Notes under the pieces: generated by a model
Told to the model about the DNA's origin: nothing
Database searches by the model: none
The model's input: only the letters and a program-made list of their open reading frames with translations
Part shown: positions 8,061 to 16,526 of the stretch, piece after piece
Layout of the letters: each line of letters starts with the position of its first letter
Numbering within the stretch: the first letter of the stretch is position 1
Made by a program: the position numbers and the translations under genes
Assembly (NCBI RefSeq): GCF_015234135.1
Contig: NZ_JADGIK010000001.1
Coordinates: 62,001 to 126,000, forward strand
DNA: 64,000 nt
Direction: 5' to 3'
Source: Faecalibacter rhinopitheci
GTDB taxonomy: Bacteria; Bacteroidota; Bacteroidia; Flavobacteriales; Weeksellaceae

Positions 8061-9434
8061 ATGTTTCAAAGTCTTCAAGATAAATTAGACAAAGCTTTAC
8101 ATACCTTAAAAGGTAAGGGACAAATTACAGAAATTAACGTTGCAGAAACGATTAAGGAAGTAAGAAGAGCCTTAGTTGATGCCGATGTTAGTTATAAAGT
8201 AGCTAAAGATTTTACAGATACAGTTAAGAAAAAAGCCTTAGGATCAGATGTTTTAACATCTTTAAATCCTAGCCAATTAATGGTTAAAATCGTTCATGAC
8301 GAATTAACTGAATTAATGGGAGGTAAGCAAGAGGATATTAATATTGATGCTAATCCTTCAATCATTTTAATTGCTGGTTTACAAGGTTCTGGTAAAACAA
8401 CTTTCTCAGGTAAATTAGCTAATTTCCTTAAGACAAATAAAAACAAAAAAGTATTATTAGTAGCTGGGGATGTATACAGACCTGCAGCTATTAATCAGTT
8501 ACAAGTTTTAGGTGAGCAGATTGGAGTTGATGTCTTTGCTGATTTAGAAAATAAAAATCCAGTTGAAATTGCACAAAATGCTTTAGCTCAAGCAAAACAA
8601 AACGGTAATAATGTTGTTATTATAGATACAGCGGGTCGTTTAGCTATTGATCAAGAGATGATGGACGAGATTCGTCGAGTACATCAAACTGTTAATCCAA
8701 CAGAAACTTTATTTGTTGTAGACTCTATGACAGGTCAAGATGCTGTAAATACAGCCAAAGCGTTTAACGATGTATTAAATTATAGTGGAGTTGTATTAAC
8801 TAAGTTAGATGGTGATACACGTGGTGGAGCTGCTCTAACAATTCGTACTGTTGTAGATAAGCCAATAAAGTTTATTTCTACAGGAGAAAAGATGGAAGCT
8901 TTAGATATTTTCTATCCGGAACGTATGGCAGACCGTATCTTAGGAATGGGGGATGTTGTTTCGTTAGTAGAAAAAGCACAAGCACAATTTGATGAAGAAG
9001 AAGCTAAAAGACTTCAAAAGAAAATTGCAAAAAATAATTTTGATTTTGATGATTTCTTAAAACAAATTCAACAAATCAAACGTATGGGTAACATGAAAGA
9101 TTTAATCGGAATGATCCCAGGAGCTGGTAAAGCATTAAAAGATGTTGAGATTAGCGATGATGCTTTTAAAGGTGTTGAAGCTATTATACATTCTATGACT
9201 CCAAAAGAAAGACAGAATCCAAATATTATTGATAATTCACGTAAAAAAAGAATTGCGTCTGGTTCTGGTACAACTTTACAAGAAGTGAATCAATTATTAA
9301 AACAATTCTCTGAAATGGGTAAAATGATGAAATTCATGAACTCATCTCAAGGAAAAACCATGATGGAAAAAATGTCTAAAAATATGCCGGCTGGTGGTTT
9401 CCCTGGAATGCCAGGAGGAATGCCTAAAATGTAA
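8061..9434 (+). CDS. ffh: Signal recognition particle protein Ffh (SRP54)
   Basis: 457 residues in the usual order: N-terminal helical bundle (1-90), GTPase G domain (about 95-300) and a Met-rich M domain (about 320-450). GTPase motifs are GLQGSGKTT at 106-114, DTAGR at 189-193 and TKLD at 247-250, followed by the SRP-specific GDTRGGA. The C-terminal tail is rich in Met, Gly and Pro, as expected for the signal-sequence-binding groove. With 4.5S RNA and FtsY it targets nascent membrane proteins to SecYEG. The FtsY alternative is excluded by the M domain. Single-gene unit with promoter and terminator; the accessory patch begins just downstream. Confidence 0.98.
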   Translation: MFQSLQDKLDKALHTLKGKGQITEINVAETIKEVRRALVDADVSYKVAKDFTDTVKKKALGSDVLTSLNPSQLMVKIVHDELTELMGGKQEDINIDANPSIILIAGLQGSGKTTFSGKLANFLKTNKNKKVLLVAGDVYRPAAINQLQVLGEQIGVDVFADLENKNPVEIAQNALAQAKQNGNNVVIIDTAGRLAIDQEMMDEIRRVHQTVNPTETLFVVDSMTGQDAVNTAKAFNDVLNYSGVVLTKLDGDTRGGAALTIRTVVDKPIKFISTGEKMEALDIFYPERMADRILGMGDVVSLVEKAQAQFDEEEAKRLQKKIAKNNFDFDDFLKQIQQIKRMGNMKDLIGMIPGAGKALKDVEISDDAFKGVEAIIHSMTPKERQNPNIIDNSRKKRIASGSGTTLQEVNQLLKQFSEMGKMMKFMNSSQGKTMMEKMSKNMPAGGFPGMPGGMPKM

Positions 9435-9459
9435 TTTTAAGATTCATATAATATAAATT

Positions 9460-9485
9460 AAAACCTTCAAGTAATTGGAGGTTTT
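9460..9485 (+). terminator. Hairpin terminator after ffh
   Basis: An 11-bp stem with one G-T wobble (9460-9470 with 9475-9485, loop GTAA), followed by more T residues, 26 bases past the ffh stop. Confidence 0.75.
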
Positions 9486-9504
9486 TTTATTTAATTGCTA
9501 TATA

Positions 9505-9519
9505 TATTATGTTAAATAG
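9505..9519 (+). repeat. 15-base motif copy 1 (forward)
   Basis: TATTATGTTAAATAG, forward orientation, 20 bases after the ffh terminator. It contains GTTAAAT (9511-9517), which fits the integron core-site consensus GTTRRRY. It is the left partner of the inverted copy at 10176-10189. Confidence 0.7.
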
Positions 9520-9540
9520 AATTCTAATTTAAATAATTAA

Positions 9541-9883
9541 AACACAACAGAAGGTCGAATATTCATGTTCTTAGAATATTACAATTAACTAACAGAAGAT
9601 GAGCTTATTAAAATATATAGGCTTAATAAACACAATTTATGTATAATAAATCAAGGAAATAGAAACGAAATAAGCACCATTGATTTAAAATTGGAATTTG
9701 TTGATTCAAAGCAATTACATAATTATTTAACTAACCGCAATAGTTTTATAATGCCTTATGAAAATAACTATCAATGATAAATATATTGTTTTTTTAAATA
9801 TAGAAGCAGACTAAAAGTTTACTTTACAATCTACAGCAACTAATTATCCAGGAGGTTATTGTTTTTATGCTAGAGCTAAGTGA
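9541..9883 (+). pseudogene. Decayed gene remnant, probably cassette-borne
   Basis: A translated thread can be followed through this stretch despite lesions: a start-like ATG at 9565, an in-frame TAA at 9586, then about 60 open codons beginning LTEDELIKIYRLNKHN to a TGA at 9775, a +1 shift into NDKYIVFLNIEAD, a TAA at 9812, and an open tail ending YPGGYCFYARAK before a TGA at 9881. The pieces abut in order, which is what a decaying single gene of about 110 codons would give. No family recognised. It lies between inverted copies of the 15-base motif, like the intact SMR gene next to it. Confidence 0.55.
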
Positions 9884-10177
9884 AGTTAAAATTTATCATA
9901 TGATTCAATAAAGCCATCTTATACAAATCTTAAGACAAGATAGTGCACTTATCATTAGCTAAGGGTTTCAAATTGTAATCAATTAAAAGCTTGTAAATAA
10001 TAAACCAAAGACAATGTATTACAATCGTGATTATTTGTATTTAATTCATATTATCTTATTCTTAAATATATTCTTGAACACAAACTTTCTAAAATAATTT
10101 TCCAATTCAAACTATTACAACCATTGTATTATAATTTCCACATAAGCTTCTATTAATAGGGCCTCTTAATCTTCTTA

Positions 10178-10251
10178 TTTAACATAATAAAGATTATTAA
10201 TAATAAAATAACAAAGTTATTTTTATTATTATAATATATATTATGTTAAAT
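10178..10251 (+). repeat. 74-base imperfect palindrome, integron attC-like
   Basis: The ends ATTTAAC (10178-10184) and GTTAAAT (10245-10251) fit the attC outer boxes RYYYAAC and GTTRRRY. The outer 13 bases pair perfectly. An inner stem pairs AATAATAAAATAAC with GTTATTTTTATTATT leaving one extrahelical T. Length and single-base bulge fit attC sites. Against it, the unpaired spacer that normally adjoins the outer boxes is missing, and no integrase gene is in the window. Abutting terminal repeats of two small mobile elements would look similar. Confidence 0.45.
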
Positions 10252-10327
10252 AGTGTTTTTAGATAACCCTATTTAAAGGAATAATAATATTATTAATCTA
10301 TTTTTGTTTTCATCTTGAAAAGTATAT

Positions 10328-10663
10328 ATGAAATATTATTTATTCTTAGCTGCTGCAATAATTTGTGAAGCTATTGGGACATCGTTTTTAAAAAAGACTG
10401 AGCAATTTACTAAACCAATTCCAACAGCAATATTTGTTATAGCAATGGTATCTTCTTTCTTCTTATTAAGCAATGCACTCAAAGGTATACCTATCGGTAT
10501 TTCTTATGCTATATGGTCTGGTGTAGGAATTGTAGTAATATCACTCGTAGGATATTTTATATATAATGAAAATCTAGACCTACCTGCTATAATTGGAATT
10601 GTATGTATAATAATAGGTGTAATTATCATAAACGTCTTTTCTAGTTCTACAACCCATTCTTAG
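10328..10663 (+). CDS. Small multidrug resistance (SMR) efflux protein, EmrE/QacE subclass
   Basis: 111 residues with four membrane segments. The essential acidic residue is Glu14 in ICEAIGTS. The strongest signatures are YAIWSGVGIV and LDLPAIIG, nearly identical to those of EmrE and QacE, and the C-terminal SSSTTHS recalls the EmrE tail. These proteins work as antiparallel dimers in the inner membrane, exchanging protons for quaternary ammonium compounds, biocides and dyes. The gene stands alone, 17 bases from a downstream inverted copy of the 15-base motif and 76 bases after the palindrome. SMR genes are frequent integron cargo, which fits the context. The SugE/Gdx guanidinium branch is less likely from the signatures. 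Confidence 0.93.
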   Translation: MKYYLFLAAAIICEAIGTSFLKKTEQFTKPIPTAIFVIAMVSSFFLLSNALKGIPIGISYAIWSGVGIVVISLVGYFIYNENLDLPAIIGIVCIIIGVIIINVFSSSTTHS

Positions 10664-10676
10664 GATTAATTTATTC

Positions 10677-10691
10677 CTATTTAACATAATA
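10677..10691 (-). repeat. 15-base motif copy 4 (inverted), right border of the SMR unit
   Basis: CTATTTAACATAATA, the exact inverted partner of the copy at 10239-10253. It starts 14 bases after the SMR stop codon. Downstream an imperfect hairpin (CATGACTTTTAT with ATAAATATCATG) continues, but no GTTRRRY box was found within about 140 bases, so any attC here is incomplete. Confidence 0.65.
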
Positions 10692-10774
10692 CACATGACT
10701 TTTATATATTATATGATTTAAGATAAATATCATGCAATATTCCTATTTTGAACTTAAATTAAAACCTCCATCTA

Positions 10775-10805
10775 TTGTTATTTGGAATAATTTAAAATAA
10801 ATTTG
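10775..10805 (+). promoter_or_regulatory. Promoter of the TonB receptor operon
   Basis: TTG (10775-10777), a 20-base spacer and a perfect TAAATTTG (10798-10805) match the Bacteroidota -33/-7 consensus. The predicted transcription start is just before the ATG at 10824, so the leader is very short. This also rules out translation from the TTG at 10803. Confidence 0.7.
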
Positions 10806-10823
10806 CATTCGAATTCAGAACGT

Positions 10824-13559
10824 ATGAAAAAAGGATTATTAACATTAGGAATGCTAGTTGGATGCTTGCTATCTGTACACGCTCAGAGAACTATTTCTGG
10901 TAAAGTATTGGACGAAAATAAGAATCCGTTATCTAATGTTTTGGTACAAGATCCAATTACTAAAAAATGGACACATACTAATACTGATGGTAAATACTCC
11001 ATTGAAATTTCTAATGATAATTCGTATATCATCATTTCTCAATTAGGTAAAGATACTCAAGAAATATTTCTTTCTCCCGAAGATAAAAATATAGATGTAA
11101 TACTTTATAAACAAAGTCTTCGCTTGGATGAAGTTGTAATCACACCAAAGCGTAAAAAAGATTATTCCGAAATAACTTTAGGTAAAGAAGCGATTGAAAA
11201 TGTTCAAGCATTCTCATTAAACGAGGTTTTAGAGCAGTTACCAGGACAATTTACACCAGATTTTAATAACAATCAATTCAAAAATATAGTTTTTCGTACA
11301 GCCGATAATAACGTTAATATTTCAAAATTAGCAAATGGATCTAAAGATCGCCAAGATTATTTTGCGAATAGAGCTTATGGAACATCTGTAGTATTAAATG
11401 ATATTCCGTTGTCTAACAACGAAAATATGCAAAGCTACTCTCCCAACACTTCCGACCCATTTAGTCAGAGTACGGTAGCCAATAATATTAGTAATGGGTC
11501 TGATAACGTTTTTGCAAATAGTAATTACGGATATGATCTTAGAGATATCGGAACAAATAACATTGAGGAAATAAAAGTTATACAAGGTGTTGCTCCAGCT
11601 AAATATGGAGATATGTCTACAGGGCTTATATTGGTTACTACAAAAGCTGGTGAGACGCCTTACAGAGCTTCAATTTCATTACGAGATGCAACGACTGAGT
11701 ATAATTTGGCTAAAGGATTTAAAATAACTGATCGGAATTTTTTGAATACTAATTTCAATTTTCTTGAATCGAACGCTGATCCTAGAAATAGTTTAACAAA
11801 ATTCCATCGATTTTCAGGAAATATAGCTTGGAAAACAAATAATAAGGCTTCTAACCTTACAAATACTTTTACAGTAAATTTTTCTAAAAATTTGGATAAA
11901 GTAAAAGGCAATCCCGATGATTTCTCTGATCCTAAAGTAAAAAATGACAAGACGATTATTCGATTTTCAGATAATTTGAAATGGAACTTAAATAAATCTT
12001 GGATTGATACGTTTAATATTGATGCAAATTTTAGCTACGAAAAGACTGTTTCGTTCAAAGAAGAATGGCGAAATCAAGGTATATCAGCAGTTACAAATGC
12101 AACACAAACTGGTATTAATAATGCTATAATTATTCCTGCACAATATTTTTATAATATGAATGTAGAAGGAATTCCAATTTCTACTTATTTTAATGCTGAG
12201 GGAATAAAATCAATTACAACAAAATCTGAATGGATTCATACTCTCTCTGTTGGTATTTCCTCTAGAACAAGTTCTAATATTGGACGAGGAAGATATTCTA
12301 CTGGAAATAATGTACCTAATATTTTAACGCTAAGTGGTGCTTCTGGAGGATTAGGTTACAGAGATTATAATTTTCGTAATTCTAAGACTGTATTACAATT
12401 GGCAGCTTATGCTGAAGACCAGATCACAAAGTACTTCTCTAATGATGCTGTTTATAAATTAGACTTAGGTTTACGTTATGAAAATCAATTGGGTTATTCT
12501 TCGTTTCAACCACGTGTAAATACATCTTATGCTTTAAATAAGTTTATTCGCCTGCGTGGAGGGTTAGGTCTTACTAGTAAAACGCCTTCTCTTAGCCAGT
12601 TATATACTGGTGAGAGATACTATGATTATTTACTAGGACAAGGAATTTATTCGGTACCTAATACAGGATATGTTGGTTGGATTCAGACCTATCAATTACC
12701 AGGAGATAATCAAAATTTAAAACCTATAAAGACCATGAACACCGAAATTGGTGTAGATCTAAATTTTGGTTTTGGAAATCTAAATATTACTGGGTTTTAT
12801 AATAAGATGACGGATGGAATTACTTCTTTACAAGATCCATTTTATAAGCAAATAGCTTTAATTGAATTAAATACAGCTGGTCCTACTCCAACTTATGATG
12901 TGATAGGTAATAAAGACCAATACTTCTTTTCAAATAATTTAGTTAATGGATTGACGTCAGAAGATAAAGGTATTGAAGCTTTTATGACATTTAAGCGCAT
13001 TAAACCTTTAAATTTAGATATTCAAATCAATTCATCTTATATTCAAACAGCAAATAAATCTCAGGTTAAAGAGTACAAAATATCAAGTGTTCTTACATCT
13101 AATGAAAAATATGGTGTATACAATGGTTTAAAAACTAATACTGAACAACTTACACTAGGTTCTAATTTTAATTATCATTTAAAAAAGGTAGGATTATTAC
13201 TTTCATTAAGAACAGAACATATTCTTATTATGAATCATGACCGTAACCAAGTTCGAAACCCAATTGGATATCTAGATAAAGAATTTCTATATCATGAAAT
13301 TCCAGTTCAGGATCAAGGAAATACAGATTTGTATGGAAATTTAATTAATAGTCCTATTACTGGTTCAGAAAAATTGCAAAAATCAATTCATAATATTCAT
13401 TTTAGATTATCTAAAGATTTCTTAAATGGATTTAAGGTTTCAGTTTACACAACAAATATTTTTGGTTTAAAGCCTACTTACATAGATTCTACAAACGATC
13501 GAAAAATTTATCCAATTGCACAATTTAGTCTTGGAGGAAAACTAGAATATTCATTTTAA
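10824..13559 (+). CDS. TonB-dependent receptor with N-terminal carboxypeptidase-regulatory-like domain
   Basis: 911 residues from the ATG at 10824; the longer TTG start overlaps the -7 element. A signal peptide ends near VHAQ. Then comes a carboxypeptidase-D-regulatory-like domain (about 22-105, TISGKVLDENKNPLSN and TNTDGKYSI), a plug domain (about 115-285) closing with APAKYGDMSTGLILVTTKAG, and a 22-strand-type barrel ending in Phe (KLEYSF). Such receptors import iron chelates, haem, cobalamin or glycans through the outer membrane with TonB energy. No SusD partner follows, which argues against glycan uptake. It opens a four-gene operon ending with a di-haem peroxidase, so a metal or haem-related substrate is plausible but unproven. 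Confidence 0.92.
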   Translation: MKKGLLTLGMLVGCLLSVHAQRTISGKVLDENKNPLSNVLVQDPITKKWTHTNTDGKYSIEISNDNSYIIISQLGKDTQEIFLSPEDKNIDVILYKQSLRLDEVVITPKRKKDYSEITLGKEAIENVQAFSLNEVLEQLPGQFTPDFNNNQFKNIVFRTADNNVNISKLANGSKDRQDYFANRAYGTSVVLNDIPLSNNENMQSYSPNTSDPFSQSTVANNISNGSDNVFANSNYGYDLRDIGTNNIEEIKVIQGVAPAKYGDMSTGLILVTTKAGETPYRASISLRDATTEYNLAKGFKITDRNFLNTNFNFLESNADPRNSLTKFHRFSGNIAWKTNNKASNLTNTFTVNFSKNLDKVKGNPDDFSDPKVKNDKTIIRFSDNLKWNLNKSWIDTFNIDANFSYEKTVSFKEEWRNQGISAVTNATQTGINNAIIIPAQYFYNMNVEGIPISTYFNAEGIKSITTKSEWIHTLSVGISSRTSSNIGRGRYSTGNNVPNILTLSGASGGLGYRDYNFRNSKTVLQLAAYAEDQITKYFSNDAVYKLDLGLRYENQLGYSSFQPRVNTSYALNKFIRLRGGLGLTSKTPSLSQLYTGERYYDYLLGQGIYSVPNTGYVGWIQTYQLPGDNQNLKPIKTMNTEIGVDLNFGFGNLNITGFYNKMTDGITSLQDPFYKQIALIELNTAGPTPTYDVIGNKDQYFFSNNLVNGLTSEDKGIEAFMTFKRIKPLNLDIQINSSYIQTANKSQVKEYKISSVLTSNEKYGVYNGLKTNTEQLTLGSNFNYHLKKVGLLLSLRTEHILIMNHDRNQVRNPIGYLDKEFLYHEIPVQDQGNTDLYGNLINSPITGSEKLQKSIHNIHFRLSKDFLNGFKVSVYTTNIFGLKPTYIDSTNDRKIYPIAQFSLGGKLEYSF

Positions 13560-13577
13560 TACCATAAAATCATAGCA

Positions 13578-14906
13578 ATGATTAAAAAAATTATCATATT
13601 ATCATCGTTGATGGCAGGTTTCTTTTTACAATCTTGTAATGACGACGATTTTGTAGGAATGACACTTACACCTATTAGTATTACCACTCAGGTAAAATTT
13701 GGTGGAGACTTTGCTTCTACAGATGCTAAAGCATATAATGCAAATGTTGTTTTCAAAAATGCAGAATCTGGTATAGAATATATTTCTCAGACAGATGCAA
13801 ATGGTAATGTTATTTTTCCTACAGTTTTACCAGGTAAATACAATGTGAATGTAACGTTAAGCTTATCTCCTACTCAATTCGAAGAATATTTTGGATATGA
13901 CTCCGGATCAGAAGAAAATATAATTTTTAATGGGATGGCAGAAAATATTGCCATTACAACAAGTGGTACAACATTGTCTGTTGAACTGTTGGCCTCTAAT
14001 ACAGTTGGTGGTTTAGTTATAAAACAAATTTACTATGCTGGTTCTCATACAACTCTAGGAGCATCATTTCGCGATCAATTTGTAGAAATTTATAATAACT
14101 CGAATGAAGTTATATATGCAGATGGACTAATATTTGCTCAATTATACGGCAATAATACCGTTGGTACAGAACCTTATAACTTACCATCTGGTCAACTAAA
14201 TTGGGCTTTAGCAGAAGGAAATACCAAAGGAGAATCTGCAAATACAGATTATGTATACGCAGATTATGTATATAAAATACCAGGAAACGGAATTCAATAC
14301 CCAATACAACCAGGACAAAGTATCGTAATTGCTGCTACTGCAGTTAATCATAAATCTAATTACACCGACGAATCGGGTAATACTGTAACGATAAAAAATC
14401 CTGAACTTACTGTAGATTTATCAAATGCTGATTTCGAAGCAAATTTAACATCTTTTACAGGTAATCAATACCGTTATGATATTCAGAATCCAAATGTTCC
14501 CGATTTAGAAATTCTGCATTGGGTATCAGGTGCAGATATGATTTTAGATAATCAAGGACGTGATGCATATATAATTATGAAAGCTACTCCAGAAGAATTT
14601 GAGACTTTCAATAAAGTAAAAACTCCAAAAGGAGGTTCAAATAGTTTATATCTTCAGATTCCATCATCGTATATTATAGATGGTGTAGATACCACCAAAG
14701 ATCTTGGAAATAATGTAGTGCCTAAAAAACTAAAAGGGTCTCAAGATTCAGGACAAACTTACGTTGTTGCAGGTGCATTTACATCATACGCTGTAATTCG
14801 TAAAACTCAGAAAGTAGTAAATGGTCGAACAATTTTAAAGGATACAAATAATTCTTCAGAAGATTTTGTGAATATCATCGCAACTCCAAAAGGTTTCGCT
14901 AACTAA
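13578..14906 (+). CDS. DUF4876-like surface lipoprotein
   Basis: 442 residues. A lipoprotein signal ends at Cys20 (FLQSC) and is followed at once by NDDD, an acidic stretch resembling the Bacteroidota lipoprotein export signal for the cell surface. Residues about 30-130 look like an Ig/carboxypeptidase-regulatory-type beta-sandwich (DANGNVIFPTVLPGKYNVNV). Residues about 165-260 contain FVEIYNNSNEVIYADGL, similar to lamin-tail-domain folds. The whole matches my memory of DUF4876, a family found beside TonB receptors. It starts 18 bases after the receptor gene. It may act as a surface lid or ligand-capture partner, as SusD-like and HmuY-like proteins do for other receptors. No direct evidence for ligand. 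Confidence 0.75.
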   Translation: MIKKIIILSSLMAGFFLQSCNDDDFVGMTLTPISITTQVKFGGDFASTDAKAYNANVVFKNAESGIEYISQTDANGNVIFPTVLPGKYNVNVTLSLSPTQFEEYFGYDSGSEENIIFNGMAENIAITTSGTTLSVELLASNTVGGLVIKQIYYAGSHTTLGASFRDQFVEIYNNSNEVIYADGLIFAQLYGNNTVGTEPYNLPSGQLNWALAEGNTKGESANTDYVYADYVYKIPGNGIQYPIQPGQSIVIAATAVNHKSNYTDESGNTVTIKNPELTVDLSNADFEANLTSFTGNQYRYDIQNPNVPDLEILHWVSGADMILDNQGRDAYIIMKATPEEFETFNKVKTPKGGSNSLYLQIPSSYIIDGVDTTKDLGNNVVPKKLKGSQDSGQTYVVAGAFTSYAVIRKTQKVVNGRTILKDTNNSSEDFVNIIATPKGFAN

Positions 14907-14917
14907 AAAACACTCGG

Positions 14918-16516
14918 ATGAGATCTAAATTAGATTTAAATTCTTATGACATATCCTTATTTGCACGTAAAAATGTGAATAAGGTTTTAATTTTAATAAT
15001 GGGTAGCCTTGCTTCCATTGCTAATGCACAGGAAAACGATTCTATAATAATAGATTCAAATCCATTACATATACAAGACATAGATCAACTAAATCGTTTA
15101 CCTATTTCATTTTCTAATAGAAATGTGAATGACTTTACTCAAACTGAAGTTTATTTTAGTCATAAAAAAAATGAATTTTCGCGTAAGCAAACTGCTGCTG
15201 AAACGAATAGATATGGTTTTAAAAGTCAAGGGTTATTTAATGTCAAAAATGATATTAAAATTTTTGGGACAATAAAATTAGAAAAATACTTAGAAAAGGA
15301 TTTAGCATTTAATCTTTCTGATGATCGAACAGATGATGCTGAAGTACTTAATCCTCATTATTACTTTGTTCCTCGTTCCTCAGATTGGAATAATCAACAA
15401 TATCATATTAGCGGTGGAGCTATTAAGAGTTTTGGTGGTTTTAACCTTGCAATTAAAGCTAGTTTAGATGCCAATAAACTAGCGCGCCAAGTAGATCCAA
15501 GACCAGAAATATCTAATAGAAAATTGTACGGTGAAATATCAGCAGGTTATACTTTGAAAAATCACCAAATATTTGTGTTAGGTGGTTATGGGCAAAAAGA
15601 TAAAGATTATAATTACTACTATAGTAATGACCAATTAGACTCTCCCGCAAATCCTGATACATATATACGTTTTCAGAGTGGATTTGGTCGCGTTATAAAC
15701 AAGCCTTATTCTACTAAAAGTAATTTTTCTCGTAAAACATTTAAGCATTTAGGAGCTGGATATCAATACACTTCAGCAAATACTGTGTTAGGAGTAGATT
15801 ATGCATATGAGCATGATTTAGAGAATATTTATAATGAAGAGTTTAAGTCAGATAGTTACTTAAGGTTTCAATATCAAACAATTTCTTATCAAGGGAATTT
15901 GAGATTAAGACACCGTATTAATGATAAAGTCTTAAGAGCTAATTTATCAGGTTATAAAACAACCTCTAAAAATTTTGATAATATATCTATCGGTACCAAT
16001 TATATGAACCGCCAACGAAATGTGACCTTTGATATTAATTTTTCTAAACAAAAAGATCAACTTGTAAAGTACTATTTTGGGGCTATTGCATCATATAATC
16101 AAAATAGATACATGGATCAGTTGGCGTATGTAGATCAAAAAATAAATTCTTTAAATGTAGGAATTTATGGAAATAAAGATATTGAAACGAATAACAAATC
16201 AAAATTTAATATCGGCCTTAGTTTTAATTACTATACAGCCATAAAGAATGAGTTAGACTATATAAATATATATGGAACAACAGATAATATATTTTATAAC
16301 GAAGTAATACGTAATGATTTTGCATATAATTCTCTTGATAAATTAGATACGAGAGCTGATATACGCTACATTTTACCCATTAAAAACAATAAAAATGTTG
16401 TCATTTATACTCAATTAAGAAGTATCTTCGCATTAAATAAAAATAGAAATAACGTAGTTGAGATTAATACAAATACAACGTATCAAGCCAATTTCGGAAT
16501 TCAATTGAATTATTAA
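14918..16516 (+). CDS. DUF6850-like outer membrane beta-barrel protein
   Basis: 532 residues. A signal peptide follows a longer than usual N-terminal region: hydrophobic segment about 22-37, cleavage near ANAQ. The alternative is a later start at the Met preceding GSLASIANAQ (residue 28), which would leave too short a leader. The rest is a repetitive run of amphipathic strands with aromatic girdles (for example LRFQYQTISYQGNLRLRH) and a final NFGIQLNY typical of a barrel end. It matches my recollection of the DUF6850 family that accompanies DUF4876. It is placed 11 bases after the lipoprotein gene and 10 before the peroxidase gene. It may form a second pore or a scaffold for the system. Confidence 0.7.
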   Translation: MRSKLDLNSYDISLFARKNVNKVLILIMGSLASIANAQENDSIIIDSNPLHIQDIDQLNRLPISFSNRNVNDFTQTEVYFSHKKNEFSRKQTAAETNRYGFKSQGLFNVKNDIKIFGTIKLEKYLEKDLAFNLSDDRTDDAEVLNPHYYFVPRSSDWNNQQYHISGGAIKSFGGFNLAIKASLDANKLARQVDPRPEISNRKLYGEISAGYTLKNHQIFVLGGYGQKDKDYNYYYSNDQLDSPANPDTYIRFQSGFGRVINKPYSTKSNFSRKTFKHLGAGYQYTSANTVLGVDYAYEHDLENIYNEEFKSDSYLRFQYQTISYQGNLRLRHRINDKVLRANLSGYKTTSKNFDNISIGTNYMNRQRNVTFDINFSKQKDQLVKYYFGAIASYNQNRYMDQLAYVDQKINSLNVGIYGNKDIETNNKSKFNIGLSFNYYTAIKNELDYINIYGTTDNIFYNEVIRNDFAYNSLDKLDTRADIRYILPIKNNKNVVIYTQLRSIFALNKNRNNVVEINTNTTYQANFGIQLNY

Positions 16517-16526
16517 TTATTAGAGA

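Larger units (their letters stand above)
9505..10327. other. Gene-poor accessory patch between ffh and the SMR gene
   Basis: About 820 bases with no intact gene. In order it holds a motif copy right after the ffh terminator, the decayed gene at 9541-9883, about 290 bases of AT-rich sequence where no coding signal was found on either strand (9884-10177), and the 74-base palindrome at 10178-10251. The segment 10252-10327 is the leader of the SMR gene. Composition is more AT-rich than the flanking genes. Confidence 0.6.

Noticed and set aside
10692-10800. A complete third attC site after the SMR gene
   Set aside because: The left box and an inner hairpin exist, but no GTTRRRY box follows within the expected distance; CTTAAAT at 10753 lacks the essential G.
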